From NCBI RefSeq assembly GCF_947493865.1, contig NZ_CANLTC010000014.1, forward strand, positions 1 to 64,000: a stretch of 64,000 bases of DNA. Reading direction: 5' to 3'. The notes under the pieces are model-generated. The model saw only the letters and a list, made by a program, of their open reading frames with translations. It was not told the DNA's origin and searched no databases. The stretch is from an uncultured Halomonas sp. (GTDB lineage: Bacteria; Pseudomonadota; Gammaproteobacteria; Pseudomonadales; Halomonadaceae). Positions 38,285-48,950 of the stretch are shown here, one piece after another. Each line of letters opens with the position of its first letter. Position 1 is the stretch's first letter. The position numbers and the translations under genes were made by a program.

Positions 38285-39322
38285 ATGTCAGTTACTTCGC
38301 TGAAAGGCAACCGCCGCACCATCGGCTACGAACACGGACGCCATCACGCCCTTCAGATTCAGGACAGCATCACGGTCTACGACCGGCTGTTTCAGGATTT
38401 CGTGGGTTCTTCCTGGCGGCAGGCGCGTCGAATGGCGCCCCGGTTCCTGCCCGCCATCGAACGCTGCTTTCCCGCGATCCTTGACGAAGTACAAGGCATT
38501 GCCGAGGGTGCCGGCGTCGATTTCGATGACATCCTGACCCTTAATTGCCGCAGCGAAATATCGCTGACCCAGGCCAGCGGTGGCTGCTCCGCCTTCTCGC
38601 TCAATCAGCATGGGCAATGGCTGGCCCAGAACTGGGACTGGCGCGCCGATCAGCAGCGCAATGTGGTTGTCTTGAAGATCGAACCCGACGACCATGCACC
38701 GCTGATCAGCATTGGCGAGGCCGGCATGGTCGGCAAGATCGGCATGAACGCAAACGGCCTTGGCGTGTGTCTCAATGCCATTCGCTCCCAGACCTGCGGC
38801 GAGGGCTTGCCGATTCATTTTGCCCTGCGCAAGATTCTCGAATGCCCTGATTTTGAAGCCGCGAAGCGAGTGGTGAACGAGGACCGAGTGGCCTCGCCGG
38901 CACACTTTCTGATTGCAAGCGCCGATGGCCAGGCCACCGGCTTCGAGGTGCATCCCGGTCCCCCTGGCGAGTTACTGCCGCAGAACGGTAAAGTGCTGCA
39001 TACCAACCATCTTTACGCGCAGACGACCACCGCCTGCATCAACGACCTGCCTAAGCCCGACTCCCCGATTCGCCTGACAAGACTTCAACAGTTGCTGGAT
39101 CATCCCATCGCCAGCGAGCCCGATGCCCTGTTCGATGTGCTCAGCGATCACGCCAACGCCCCTTCATCCCTCTGTCGCCACACCAATCATGAACAGCCGG
39201 AAGCCGAGCGCATGGAAACCCTGTTCGCCGTGGTGATGGACCTAAAAAAGCGCAGACTGTGTCTGCGCTTGGGCAAGCCTTGCGAGGCGGAAAAGACGCT
39301 GAATATCAGCTTGAATGGATAG
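38285..39322 (+). CDS. C45-family autoproteolytic acyltransferase/hydrolase
   Basis: A 345-aa Ntn-hydrolase of the acyl-CoA:6-aminopenicillanate acyltransferase type. The nucleophile is probably Cys101 in ASGGCSAFS, to be freed by self-cleavage before it; the following NQHGQWLAQNWDW and KIGMNANGLGVCLNAI are family segments. Bacterial members cleave or transfer acyl groups on amides or lactam-like substrates; the substrate is unknown. No signal peptide at the chosen start, which has only a weak ribosome site. Confidence 0.85.
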   Translation: MSVTSLKGNRRTIGYEHGRHHALQIQDSITVYDRLFQDFVGSSWRQARRMAPRFLPAIERCFPAILDEVQGIAEGAGVDFDDILTLNCRSEISLTQASGGCSAFSLNQHGQWLAQNWDWRADQQRNVVVLKIEPDDHAPLISIGEAGMVGKIGMNANGLGVCLNAIRSQTCGEGLPIHFALRKILECPDFEAAKRVVNEDRVASPAHFLIASADGQATGFEVHPGPPGELLPQNGKVLHTNHLYAQTTTACINDLPKPDSPIRLTRLQQLLDHPIASEPDALFDVLSDHANAPSSLCRHTNHEQPEAERMETLFAVVMDLKKRRLCLRLGKPCEAEKTLNISLNG

Positions 39323-39338
39323 CCGCATCGGGGCGTGT

Positions 39339-41084
39339 TTAGAACTCCTCCCAGACATCTTCCGACACCGCGCTCGTCTTACGAGACGACGCCGTGCTGG
39401 ACTTGGGAGGCTCAAGGTGCGCAACGGGCGCCGACGCTTTTGGCGCGGTCTGCGAGCTTTCATCGCCGAGCACGAAGGTATCGATCAAAGCGCTTAGACG
39501 AGTCGCCTGTTCGCGCATGGCTTCAGCGGTGCCGGAAGTTTGCTGCACCATGGCGGAATTCTGCTGGGTCATGGTATCCATTTCGGTCACCGCCGTGTTG
39601 ACCTGGCCGATACCGTTGCTCTGCTCCCGTGCACCGGCGCTGATCTCCGCAATCACATCCGTGACGCGGGTAACGCTCTCCACGATCTCGCGCATGGTGA
39701 CACCGGCACGCTGCACGGTCTCGCTGCCTTGGCGGGTATAGGTGACAGCGGTATCGATCAAGCCGCGAATTTCACTGGACGCATTGGCGCTGCGACTGGC
39801 CAGGTTGCGCACTTCCTGGGCAACCACCGCAAAGCCGCGGCCGTGCTCGCCGGCCCGGGCCGCCTCCACCGAGGCGTTGAGCGCCAGAATATTGGTTTGA
39901 AACGCGATGTCGTCGATCAGCTTGATGATCTCGCCGATCTGAGTCGCCGAACCGCTGATATCCTTCATGGTCTTTTCTACTTCGGTCATCGCCTCGCCAC
40001 CCTGGCGTGCCACGGTGACCGTAGAAGAAGCCAGCTGATTGGCCTGCTGTGCCGACTCGGCGCTGTGATTGACGGTAGAAGTGATCTCTTCCATCGACGA
40101 TGATGTTTCTTGCAGATTCGCGGCGGCCTGCTCGGTACGTGTGGCCAGTTCCTCGCTGCCCTTTGCCATCTCGCCGGCGGCCTTGTGCACCTCACGCACC
40201 CCCCGGCGCACATCGACAAGTGTTGTTTGCATACGCGCCACGAAGGTATTGAACTGCTCCGCCAGTTCGCCCACCTCATCCCGGGTGGCAACGTTGAGCC
40301 GCTGGGTCAAATCACCGCGCCCCTCGGCAATATCACGCATTGCCGTGGCGGTAATGTTGATCGGACGCACGAGCCTGCGCACAAGCCACAGTGTCACCAG
40401 CGCCACGGCGACGAAGATCGCGATGCCCAGCAATACCGTGCTGATGATCGTATTGCGCAGTGACTCAGATGCCTCGGCGCTGACGGCGGCCATGATCTGA
40501 TCGATATCATATATATACATCCCGGCGCCGATGACCCAGCCCAGCTTGGGCAGGTTCACGATGTAGGACTGCTTTTCCTCCACGGTACCGGTTTCCGGAT
40601 GTTCCCAGCGATAGGTGTAGAAACCACCACCCTTGAGCCCAAGCGCGATGACATCCTTGGCGATAGGACGGCCATCCGGGTCCAGCTCGTTCAACTGATC
40701 CGTGCCCACAAACTCCAGGTTATCGCCCACGACGGTCGCCCTACCCTCGTAGTCGTAGCCGAAAATATAGTTGCCGCCATCGAAACGTATGCCCTGCAGC
40801 ACTTGATAAGCCCGCTGCAGAACCTCTTCTTCACTCAGGGTTGGATCGTCCACCAGCGCGGAGGTAGCACTGCGTGCAATGTCCATTACCCCTTTGACCC
40901 TTTCCTTGCGCGCTTCGATCAACTGCTCACGCTGCTCGACAATACTCTCCTGACTGGCGGCGCTCTGCTTCAGTGCCGCTACCGTCACGAGAGTGGCGGT
41001 GACCAGGAAAAGCGGTATCAGCACCAGCGCTAGAATCTTGCTTTGTAGACCTAGAAAACGATGTAAACCAGCAGAACGAGACAT
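39339..41084 (-). CDS. Methyl-accepting chemotaxis protein
   Basis: A 581-aa chemoreceptor: TM1 (about 14-34), a periplasmic single-Cache-like sensor (about 38-190, with [15 protein letters not shown] and [10 protein letters not shown]), TM2 (about 194-216), HAMP (about 217-270) and the signalling domain, whose hairpin tip is [20 protein letters not shown]. Methylation-helix Glu/Gln pairs are present. The C-terminus ends DVWEEF, near the CheR/CheB-tether WxxF-type pentapeptide. Ligand unknown; Cache sensors of this kind often bind small carboxylates. Confidence 0.92.
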   Translation of the reverse strand: MSRSAGLHRFLGLQSKILALVLIPLFLVTATLVTVAALKQSAASQESIVEQREQLIEARKERVKGVMDIARSATSALVDDPTLSEEEVLQRAYQVLQGIRFDGGNYIFGYDYEGRATVVGDNLEFVGTDQLNELDPDGRPIAKDVIALGLKGGGFYTYRWEHPETGTVEEKQSYIVNLPKLGWVIGAGMYIYDIDQIMAAVSAEASESLRNTIISTVLLGIAIFVAVALVTLWLVRRLVRPINITATAMRDIAEGRGDLTQRLNVATRDEVGELAEQFNTFVARMQTTLVDVRRGVREVHKAAGEMAKGSEELATRTEQAAANLQETSSSMEEITSTVNHSAESAQQANQLASSTVTVARQGGEAMTEVEKTMKDISGSATQIGEIIKLIDDIAFQTNILALNASVEAARAGEHGRGFAVVAQEVRNLASRSANASSEIRGLIDTAVTYTRQGSETVQRAGVTMREIVESVTRVTDVIAEISAGAREQSNGIGQVNTAVTEMDTMTQQNSAMVQQTSGTAEAMREQATRLSALIDTFVLGDESSQTAPKASAPVAHLEPPKSSTASSRKTSAVSEDVWEEF

Positions 41085-41341
41085 GGAAGGCTTCCTTCTT
41101 TTTTATTAATCAATGGCCCACCGGCGTTAAATCGCCAAGCGCAGCGCCAGACAACGAATTGAGTGATGAATACGGCGGCAATAGCGACATGACATCGCCA
41201 CAACTTCAGCCATCGGGTCATTGTCAGTCATCGGCCGAACTGGCAAAAAATTGAGCAAACGCGTTTTATTTCAGGTTCTCGAAATCGCTGGTCGAAGTCG
41301 ATGCAGGGCAGGTAAATCATAAGCAATTGAACAGTGCTGTT

Positions 41342-44300
41342 TTTCTGAGCTGCCTGGGCGGCAGCGAACTGTCCGGGCCGTTTTTACGTATATAGTGCAG
41401 CTTTCTGAGCTGCCTGGGCGGCAGCGAACGAGGTCGAGCAAAACTCCCGCAAAATTTTTGATTTCTGAGCTGCCTGGGCGGCAGCGAACCGATCGATCTC
41501 CTTGCGCGTAGCCCTGTTGCCTTTCTGAGCTGCCTGGGCGGCAGCGAACACTCTACCTTCGGCGGCTTCCTGACGGATATATTTCTGAGCTGCCTGGGCG
41601 GCAGCGAACCCGGACGTCATACAGCTTAGCGATGCTGCCGTTTTCTGAGCTGCCTGGGCGGCAGCGAACCATCGATGTGCTGAACAAGCTCCGCCTCGAA
41701 GTTTCTGAGCTACCTGGGCGGCAGCGAACTTCGGGATTATCTGGAAGTGAGTTTTTCAAGTTTTCTGAGCTGCCTGGGCGGCAGCGAACCGAGATAGGAA
41801 GCCTGCCGTGATATTCAGCATTTTCTGAGCTGCCTGGGCGGCAGCGAAACGGGGGCAAGGCGTCGAACTCATTGGCGGTCATTTCTGAGCTGCCTGGGCG
41901 GCAGCGAACATTGGAAGCAGTGCGTAGAAATTATAACTCTATTTCTGAGCTGCCTGGGCGGCAGCGAACCTCGACCGGTAGGGTGAAGATGATGCGCTTG
42001 TTTTCTGAGCTGCCTGGGCGGCAGCGAACTCGGTGAGCTGGGCATGGCGTCCGGCGGCGTATTTCTGAGCTGCCTGGGCGGCAGCGAACGGAGGAAGAAG
42101 CGGAATACACCCAGCAGACCTTTTCTGAGCTGCCTGGGCGGCAGCGAACGGTTTTATTCCTCGTTTAACTGGGTGTTATTCTTTCTGAGCTGCCTGGGCG
42201 GCAGCGAACGATGCGCCCCGGGCGTTCGTGGATCGCGTGTTTTTCTGAGCTGCCTGGGCGGCAGCGAACCGTACTCCAGCACGTCGTCTCACCGCAGCAG
42301 ATTTCTGAGCTGCCTGGGCGGCAGCGAACATGCGCTGATTGACCCCCACGCCCAGGGCGTCTTTCTGAGCTGCCTGGGCGGCAGCGAACCTTGAAGAGTC
42401 GGAAGTCGTCGCACCGGAGTTTTTCTGAGCTGCCTGGGCGGCAGCGAACGACCTATCACCTGACCGGGCGCTATCCCGACTTTTCTGAGCTGCCTGGGCG
42501 GCAGCGAACAGCGTCATGGCATCGGCGCGATTGACGATGACTTTCTGAGCTGCCTGGGCGGCAGCGAACACCCACCGCAAGTGCCAAGACCGGCCCCTGC
42601 TTTTCTGAGCTGCCTGGGCGGCAGCGAACGATAAGGGGCACACATGCCAGCGCACACAGAGCTTTCTGAGCTGCCTGGGCGGCAGCGAACCCCTTCCTGT
42701 CAACGCTGCGGGAAGGTGGCAGTTTCTGAGCTGCCTGGGCGGCAGCGAACGCTCAACTCCGCGTTTTCGCGTAGCACATCGCTTTCTGAGCTGCCTGGGC
42801 GGCAGCGAACGCAGTGACTCGCCATGCAACTGCCCTCCCTCATTTCTGAGCTGCCTGGGCGGCAGCGAACTCATTTTGCTACTGCATGATGTGCATGCCT
42901 GATTTCTGAGCTGCCTGGGCGGCAGCGAACGCTTTCGCTGAGAGCGCTTCCCGATGCGTGATTTTCTGAGCTGCCTGGGCGGCAGCGAACGGATTTCGCA
43001 GCAGCTCATCAGCCATCATTGATTTCTGAGCTGCCTGGGCGGCAGCGAACTATGGGTTCTCTCCAGTTCTTCAATGCCGACATTTCTGAGCTGCCTGGGC
43101 GGCAGCGAACTTCGGGCTCTCCGGCATCATCGACGAGGACGATTTCTGAGCTGCCTGGGCGGCAGCGAACAATGCCTGGCAGTAGATCATGAACCACTTT
43201 GTTTTCTGAGCTGCCTGGGCGGCAGCGAACAACGCTCGGCCTTTACCTCGCGAATACCGATTTTTCTGAGCTGCCTGGGCGGCAGCGAACACGCGAACGC
43301 TGGCGATCTCTAGCGTGACGCGTTTCTGAGCTGCCTGGGCGGCAGCGAACTTTCTCCGCCGTGACGCGCTTGTTGAGATCTATTTCTGAGCTGCCTGGGC
43401 GGCAGCGAACCCCGATGCGCAGCATCACAACAAGGCTATCAGTTTCTGAGCTGCCTGGGCGGCAGCGAACGACTCCTTGGGTCGTTGATAACGTCCCTAG
43501 CTTTTCTGAGCTGCCTGGGCGGCAGCGAACGTGATTGACCGTTGTCGCGGTCGGTTGCGGAAGTTTCTGAGCTGCCTGGGCGGCAGCGAACTATGGATAC
43601 GTCCGTGGCCAGTGCGTCGCGCTTTTCTGAGCTGCCTGGGCGGCAGCGAACGCCTGCCCCTCGATGTACTCGATGCAGCGTTCTTTCTGAGCTGCCTGGG
43701 CGGCAGCGAACAGTCAGGGCGCCATCCGCAAGGCTTTCCATCTTTTCTGAGCTGCCTGGGCGGCAGCGAACTCTAGCCGATCCGGTTCTTCGTGACTGCT
43801 GCCTTTCTGAGCTGCCTGGGCGGCAGCGAACTGTTTTGATCGCTATAAGAAGGAGCGGGGAATTTTCTGAGCTGCCTGGGCGGCAGCGAACCAGCTTCGA
43901 CGACTTTAACGACGACATACCATTTTCTGAGCTGCCTGGGCGGCAGCGAACTTTCTGCCATCTAGCACCGCACGAACCGTTTCTTTCTGAGCTGCCTGGG
44001 CGGCAGCGAACCCGTCTGATGGCACCTTGGGCCTGTACTCGGCTTTCTGAGCTGCCTGGGCGGCAGCGAATGCTGCATACCAGCCGGCGCGCATGGCAGC
44101 AATTTTCTGAGCTGCCTGGGCGGCAGCGAACCAGCAATGGGTCAAGGCCGGACTTGCCTATCCTTTCTGAGCTGCCTGGGCGGCAGCGAACAAATAAAAC
44201 AACCGGGCTGGTCTCTCGCAGCCTTTCTGAGCTGCCTGGGCGGCAGCGAACCGTGCCAAGCCCGGTTGCCGGACTTTCGACATTTTCTGAGCTGCCTGGG

Positions 44301-44732
44301 CGGCAGCGAACATTTGCAGACAACGACCGTTGCTGAGTTTCCTTTTCTGAGCTGCCTGGGCGGCAGCGAACTTCGGCGCAAAACGCCTCGTTGTCGCGGC
44401 GCATTTCTGAGCTGCCTGGGCGGCAGCGAACGGTCTCGCCAGTACGCGACCTCTTGTTCTAGCTTTCTGAGCTGCCTGGGCGGCAGCGAACGGTAAGCGC
44501 ACGCCAGAGCAGATCGTTTCGATTTTCTGAGCTGCCTGGGCGGCAGCGAACCTTTCTGCCCTCTAGCACCGCACGAACCGTTTCTTTCTGAGCTGCCTGG
44601 GCGGCAGCGAACCTGCGGCGTTTCACATCAAACCGTCAATAACTTTTCTGAGCTGCCTGGGCGGCAGCGAACTTCTATTTCGGATTATCGTGTGTAAAGA
44701 AACATTTCTGAGCTGCCTGGGCGGCAGCGAAC
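41342..44732 (-). CRISPR. Type I-F CRISPR array, 57 repeats and 56 spacers
   Basis: Read on the minus strand, the 28-nt repeat starts GTTCGCTGCC and ends AGCTCAGAAA, with a CTGCC/GGCAG stem and 5-nt loop for Cas6f. Spacers are 32 nt except three of 33 nt (42630-42662, 43531-43563, 44552-44584). Repeat variants lie at 41702 (one stem base, G-U pair kept), 41822 and 44044 (terminal base). The leader is on the csy4 side, so the newest spacers are near 44700 and the oldest near 41350. The array follows the cas operon in the same direction. Confidence 0.99.
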
Positions 44733-44861
44733 TAGAATAAAATAGCGCTAATTATCTGATTTTTAAAGAGCCTTCTCGAAAAGGTGCGGCATCACCCTTT
44801 TCAAGGCGATACCGCTAACTCGTTGTTTTATCGCTCTTCTTTTATCCCTTGAAAAAAAGGG
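44733..44861 (-). promoter_or_regulatory. CRISPR leader with promoter and hairpin
   Basis: AT-rich 129-bp leader. On the minus strand TTTAAA (44762-44767), a 17-bp gap and TATTTT (44739-44744) form a likely -35/-10 pair, which would start transcription at the first repeat. An imperfect inverted repeat (44771-44805, CCTTGAAAAGGGTG / CACCTTTTCGAGAAGG) precedes it and may insulate the array from the cas operon. Confidence 0.65.
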
Positions 44862-45431
44862 TCAAAACCAAGGCACCGTGGCATGGCGGCTCAGGCCGTA
44901 ATGGTTGAACGTGCCTTGCACGGGGTCGTTTTGCGGCTTGCCATGATCGATAAACAAACAAAAGCGTTGTTGGCTTGAGCGGCTATTGACCTGTACGAAT
45001 GGCAGCTCGATACGGCGCGATGCCGGTGCGGCATATAGCTGCCGCGCTTCCTCCAGGCTTACGTCATGGCGTTTGGCATAGCGTTTGGCGCGGCTTTCAC
45101 TGCCTGTATTGAACTGTCGACGCTTTACCGCAACGTGGGTTGCCCCTTCGGGCACTGCTTGCACATTGCTCAAGGTGACGTGATCGCGCATGCCGGTTAG
45201 CCATTCGCTCTCCATCAGTTGCTCGAGCCTTTGCCGAGAGCCATGGAGACGAAGTTGCTCCCCTAAGGTGCGGGCTTGTACCCCGAGCTTGTACTCGGGG
45301 AAGCTGACGCCGATGTCGTTGGCATTCAGATCGAACAGGGCACGATGCAGCTTGTTATACAGCGCCCGCATCAGCATCGCCCCGGGAAACTCGGGATCCG
45401 GTCGCAACCGAATATCGATGTAGTGATTCAT
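44862..45431 (-). CDS. cas6f: Cas6f/Csy4 pre-crRNA endonuclease
   Basis: A 189-aa repeat-specific RNase, same length class as P. aeruginosa Csy4 (187 aa). Catalytic His29 is exactly placed (YNKLHRAL) and Ser150 (VQVNSRSSQQRFCLF) corresponds to Ser148. The Arg-rich helix that grips the repeat hairpin is RRQFNTGSESRAKRYAKRH (104-122). It cleaves after the GGCAG of each repeat and stays on the crRNA 3' hairpin. Last gene of the csy operon, 3 bp after csy3. Confidence 0.97.
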   Translation of the reverse strand: MNHYIDIRLRPDPEFPGAMLMRALYNKLHRALFDLNANDIGVSFPEYKLGVQARTLGEQLRLHGSRQRLEQLMESEWLTGMRDHVTLSNVQAVPEGATHVAVKRRQFNTGSESRAKRYAKRHDVSLEEARQLYAAPASRRIELPFVQVNSRSSQQRFCLFIDHGKPQNDPVQGTFNHYGLSRHATVPWF

Positions 45432-45434
45432 GGT

Positions 45435-46472
45435 TTACCCCGCTTCGCCGAACACGCCGCCGCGAATCAGCGTCGCCATGACGAAGTGCTGCTGCTCCAC
45501 CGTAGGCACCTGATCCTTGATGATCCAGCCATCCAAAAGCGAATAGAAATCGGCTTTTTGCTTGGGCTGGCGATAAGCACGGCCCTGCGTTGTCACGGAG
45601 CCATAGGGCTCGACGGCGATGGGGCCAAGATCCTCGCCTTCTTCCAGCGGGTACCAGGTATCGATGGTGCGAATGGCGTTGCCGAGCTTTTGCGAGTGAA
45701 TGCCGGCAATCTCGTTGACTTGATACAGCGTCTTGCTCTTGTCACCACGACTACGATCCAGGATCAATTCCTGGGAAGGAAATACCTCCTGCCCTTCTCC
45801 AATTCGGGCAAAGGCGACGACTTCCAGTAGTACATGACGCTCGCCGCTCAGGCCGTCATGAATTCGAGCGGCCAGTTCATCCAGACTCGACCGCGCCGCT
45901 TGCGGGGCTTCAAAGCCACGTAGCGAGAGATTCAACGCATCGAAGGTCCAGCTTTTGGTGGCCTGGCCCTGTTCTACGAGATTGATGCGAACCTCGACCT
46001 GCTCGGCACCCATGCGGTTGCGCCATAGAAAACGCCCATTGGCGAGGTTGTAGGCGTAACGCTTAGCCAGCTCCGTAAACCCTTGCGAGCTTACGTAGCC
46101 TTTAACCGTCTCACTTAGCTTGGCCTGGTAGTCCGCGTTATTGCAGGCGGAAGGCTTGCCGGCGCCGCCTAATACGCGCAGAGTAAAGCGCGCCATCAAG
46201 GTATCCGTATCGCTCGGCAGTGTGGCGACATCCACGGTTTGCAGGTTGGGGTTTTCGATGGCTGCGTCCAGCTTGGCGGGATCCTGATCCTTGGCTTTCA
46301 GGCGGTTGGAAATCGTGCCACGCACGGATTTTGTGCGAATGGGGATGGATTGCCAGTCCTGCGCGTTGTCGCGTTGCTCCCAGTCGCCGGCATACATCAG
46401 CGCATCGGAGGGGTCGAGCTTACGCTCGAAGGCGAGGACGGAAGCGGTCTTGAGGGTATCGTTCTTGGCCAT
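45435..46472 (-). CDS. cas7f: Cas7f/Csy3 backbone subunit
   Basis: A 345-aa Cas7-type protein; six copies form the backbone of the Csy complex and push out every sixth crRNA base. Recognised from the N-terminus ([25 protein letters not shown]), [17 protein letters not shown] and [17 protein letters not shown]. The start at 46472 has AGGAGCC upstream and lies 10 bp after the csy2 stop. Stoichiometry and base flipping are family knowledge. Confidence 0.97.
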   Translation of the reverse strand: MAKNDTLKTASVLAFERKLDPSDALMYAGDWEQRDNAQDWQSIPIRTKSVRGTISNRLKAKDQDPAKLDAAIENPNLQTVDVATLPSDTDTLMARFTLRVLGGAGKPSACNNADYQAKLSETVKGYVSSQGFTELAKRYAYNLANGRFLWRNRMGAEQVEVRINLVEQGQATKSWTFDALNLSLRGFEAPQAARSSLDELAARIHDGLSGERHVLLEVVAFARIGEGQEVFPSQELILDRSRGDKSKTLYQVNEIAGIHSQKLGNAIRTIDTWYPLEEGEDLGPIAVEPYGSVTTQGRAYRQPKQKADFYSLLDGWIIKDQVPTVEQQHFVMATLIRGGVFGEAG

Positions 46473-46482
46473 GATAAGGCTC

Positions 46483-47457
46483 CTATTTAGTCGTTGGTAA
46501 TGTGTCGGTGTAGGCATTGCTTAGGCGATAGATGCCGTGTTCCAGGTCATTTTCCACAAACCACATAAGGTCTTCCGGAGCCTGAATACGGTGAGGGCTT
46601 ACCCACTCACCGATCGAATAAAGGCTTTCGACGAACCGGAACTTCACGTCAGTGGCTCGGGCATTGGCCACCTCGCCGGGATCGAATAGCTCGGAAATGG
46701 CGCCGTAACCCACCGGGATCGGCACCAGCCAACCGGGATAAGGACGGCGAATTTCCCAGCTCGCCTGTTCCTTGCCATCCGCGTCCTGCGTGACCCGGCA
46801 CTCGTGGTTGATTCGCGAGAGGTCTAGCCAGGCGTCCAGCGGCGTAGCCCTGACGTCGTTTTCCTGTAGCGTAGCGGTGTGCTCAATAAGTCGATCGTCA
46901 CGTAATACCAAGGCAAAACCCGGCAGTAATTGACGCTTGAGCCGTCGCCACTGATGGGCGCTCTCTGCCTCCTTGGCATCGAAACTGATCAACTCCGGCC
47001 GGTAGCACCGTTCGCCGGGGAGCGGCGGCATCACACTCCCCCCCGCGATGCGCATCCCCTGAACCTGCCGGTACAGTCGTTGAGCAATCGCCTGGCGTCG
47101 CTCTGCGCCTTCCAGGTCATCTCCGCCGTCTGCCTCGACACCGATCAATAACGAGACTTCCAGGTGTGCTCGGCCTTCTTCAACGATGGCAGCGGTACTG
47201 CCTGTCTTATCTACCGGATTGCGGGTTAAGTGAAAGGCGCGCGTAAAGCCACCTTTCGTGACTTGCGGGTCGATGCGGTGACACACCACCCCAATCTCGT
47301 TGAAGACTAGATTGATATCATCCGGCAGGTTGCGCTCCAGCGCTTGCATCGTGCCCATAAACGCGCTCATGGCGGGAAAGCCCCAGGTCATTGGGCTGGA
47401 GATGGCGTTGGCGTTCTGGATACGCAGCCGGGGAAGCACCAAAAGATGATTGATCAT
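46483..47457 (-). CDS. cas5f: Cas5f/Csy2
   Basis: A 324-aa Cas5-type subunit that caps the crRNA 5' handle together with Csy1. Recognised from [26 protein letters not shown] at the N-terminus and the histidine-containing [11 protein letters not shown] segment. It overlaps the csy1 stop by 4 nt (ATGA), indicating translational coupling. Confidence 0.96.
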   Translation of the reverse strand: MINHLLVLPRLRIQNANAISSPMTWGFPAMSAFMGTMQALERNLPDDINLVFNEIGVVCHRIDPQVTKGGFTRAFHLTRNPVDKTGSTAAIVEEGRAHLEVSLLIGVEADGGDDLEGAERRQAIAQRLYRQVQGMRIAGGSVMPPLPGERCYRPELISFDAKEAESAHQWRRLKRQLLPGFALVLRDDRLIEHTATLQENDVRATPLDAWLDLSRINHECRVTQDADGKEQASWEIRRPYPGWLVPIPVGYGAISELFDPGEVANARATDVKFRFVESLYSIGEWVSPHRIQAPEDLMWFVENDLEHGIYRLSNAYTDTLPTTK

Positions 47458-48803
47458 GCTGCTTCTCCCTCATCCCCGTCGCCTTCATCACGCAGCGCTT
47501 CCTGCAGATCGTCGAGCTGGCGACGGAACTCGGTCATGACGCTTTCGAATTGGCGCTGCCAGTGATGATGCTCGATATCGCCAAAGTGCAGACGACTCTT
47601 ATGGCCCAACTCGCGATTGAGCCAGTTAGCAGCGCGTGCGCTTATGGCTTCATGCCAATCGGAATGACGGCGCGCCTCATCAAACTCGTCATCTTCATTG
47701 GCTCGCCCCGGGTCCAGCCAGTACTGCTCTTCTGGGGCTAGTTGGCACTTCTTATCAGCCGTCCAGCCAGGCGCCAATGAGTGGATATCAAAGGTAAACA
47801 GCATCAGCTCGTCGACCAGCATGGAGGTCAAGTCATCGCGCAGATCACGCGTGTGCATATTCTTGGTGGGGTCCGCTTCCAGAAAGCGCTTCAACTCATC
47901 GACGACCTTCCAGACAGCCGGGCGTCGCTTGAACGCTCGGAACGGCTCTCGCATCGGTGCATAAATTTCACGCGACTCCCAACGCGGCGGCAATGACGCC
48001 AGCAGATAATTCTGCCCGCCCCGCTCGCTGTTGAGCTGCGAGATGTTCTGTGGCTTGGTGCCACCCATCTTCTGGGCTGCCAAATTGGGATAGCTGGTAT
48101 AGCCTCCCTCAAAGGGCGCCTTATCCTTCAGGGCCTTGCGAGCTGCCTTGTTACGCTCACCGAAGAACCAAGTGTTAGGGCTGGTATGTGCGTAGAAGCG
48201 GTGTGTGAGCGCTGTAGCATAGAGCGGCGCCAACAGGTGATAACTGTCGTTATTGGTGGGATCGTCGTCTACCAGCCAGTAGATCTGCTTGCCGCGGGCG
48301 TGAGAGCTTGGCGTGCCCTTGGGCTCGGTAATACTGGCGAAGGCACGCACCCAGCTTTTGGCTTCCTCGCGATTCTCGCTCAAGGCATCAATCAATACTT
48401 CATCAAAGTCGAGCGCCAGCTCCAGTAGCGAGCGCCCCTGCCACTCCAGCTTGAGGAACTTGTAGACGTCCAACGTCGCCGCGTTACCAACAACATCACC
48501 TTGAAAATCCGCTGGCAGGCAGTGGCTACCCACCAGGCCGTTTTGCACAAGCGGGCCGGGTTCGACGTAGAGATTCGTGCCCTTGGCATCCGGATGAATT
48601 GCTTTCAGTGAGTGCGTGACTACCTGCAACTGACTGACACGACGGGCAGCATCTGCAAGCCAGGTTTCCGGCTCAAACTGCTGCTGAAGTTCAAGGTACT
48701 TGGGATCGTCTGTTGCGAGCTTTTCCGCCTTGGTCGCGAAGCGGTCATGAATAAACCACTCGATCATGTCACGTATTGACCTGTGGGGTTGGGGTTCTGA
48801 CAT
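47454..48803 (-). CDS. cas8f: Cas8f/Csy1 large subunit
   Basis: A 449-aa large subunit that reads the CC PAM and recruits Cas2-3. Family-typical parts are VVTHSLKAIHPDAKGTNLYVEPG, LPADFQGDVVGNAATLDVYKFLKLEW and NISQLNSERGGQNYLLASLPPRW. First gene of csy1-csy2-csy3-csy4. A good sigma-70 promoter lies 117-145 bp upstream, and a hairpin-rich leader of about 110 nt separates it from the start. Its promoter carries a protospacer for the mini-CRISPR RNA. Confidence 0.97.
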   Translation of the reverse strand: MSEPQPHRSIRDMIEWFIHDRFATKAEKLATDDPKYLELQQQFEPETWLADAARRVSQLQVVTHSLKAIHPDAKGTNLYVEPGPLVQNGLVGSHCLPADFQGDVVGNAATLDVYKFLKLEWQGRSLLELALDFDEVLIDALSENREEAKSWVRAFASITEPKGTPSSHARGKQIYWLVDDDPTNNDSYHLLAPLYATALTHRFYAHTSPNTWFFGERNKAARKALKDKAPFEGGYTSYPNLAAQKMGGTKPQNISQLNSERGGQNYLLASLPPRWESREIYAPMREPFRAFKRRPAVWKVVDELKRFLEADPTKNMHTRDLRDDLTSMLVDELMLFTFDIHSLAPGWTADKKCQLAPEEQYWLDPGRANEDDEFDEARRHSDWHEAISARAANWLNRELGHKSRLHFGDIEHHHWQRQFESVMTEFRRQLDDLQEALRDEGDGDEGEAA

Positions 48804-48855
48804 CGTTTATCTGCCTTATCTTGGGTGGCATACCAAAGGCATGTCATGATGTTTT

Positions 48856-48889
48856 GTTCGCCCTATGAGCGCCCATTCATTGGGCGAAC
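48856..48889 (-). promoter_or_regulatory. Alternative hairpins in csy1 5' leader
   Basis: Arms GTTCGCCC (48856-48863) and GGGCGAAC (48882-48889) pair perfectly. A competing inner hairpin CGCCCA-TTCAT-TGGGCG (48870-48886) uses the same right arm. The two folds exclude each other within the predicted csy1 untranslated leader. Confidence 0.45.
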
Positions 48890-48919
48890 ACCTCACTCAC
48901 GGGATCTGAGCTTAAAGAG

Positions 48920-48948
48920 ACTATATGGTGGCCCGTGCTGCGCGTCAA
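48920..48948 (-). promoter_or_regulatory. Sigma-70 promoter of the csy1-4 operon
   Basis: Minus strand TTGACG (-35, 48948-48943), exact 17-bp spacer, TATAGT (-10, 48925-48920). Predicted start about 48913. The PAM of the mini-CRISPR target lies 2 bp upstream of the -35 box. Confidence 0.8.
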
Positions 48949-48950
48949 AT

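Noticed and set aside
41384..44502. Long open frames through the CRISPR array (repeated FAAAQAAQK, RCRPGSSE, FLSCLGGSE peptides)
   Set aside because: They are translations of the regular 60-bp repeat-spacer unit, not genes.
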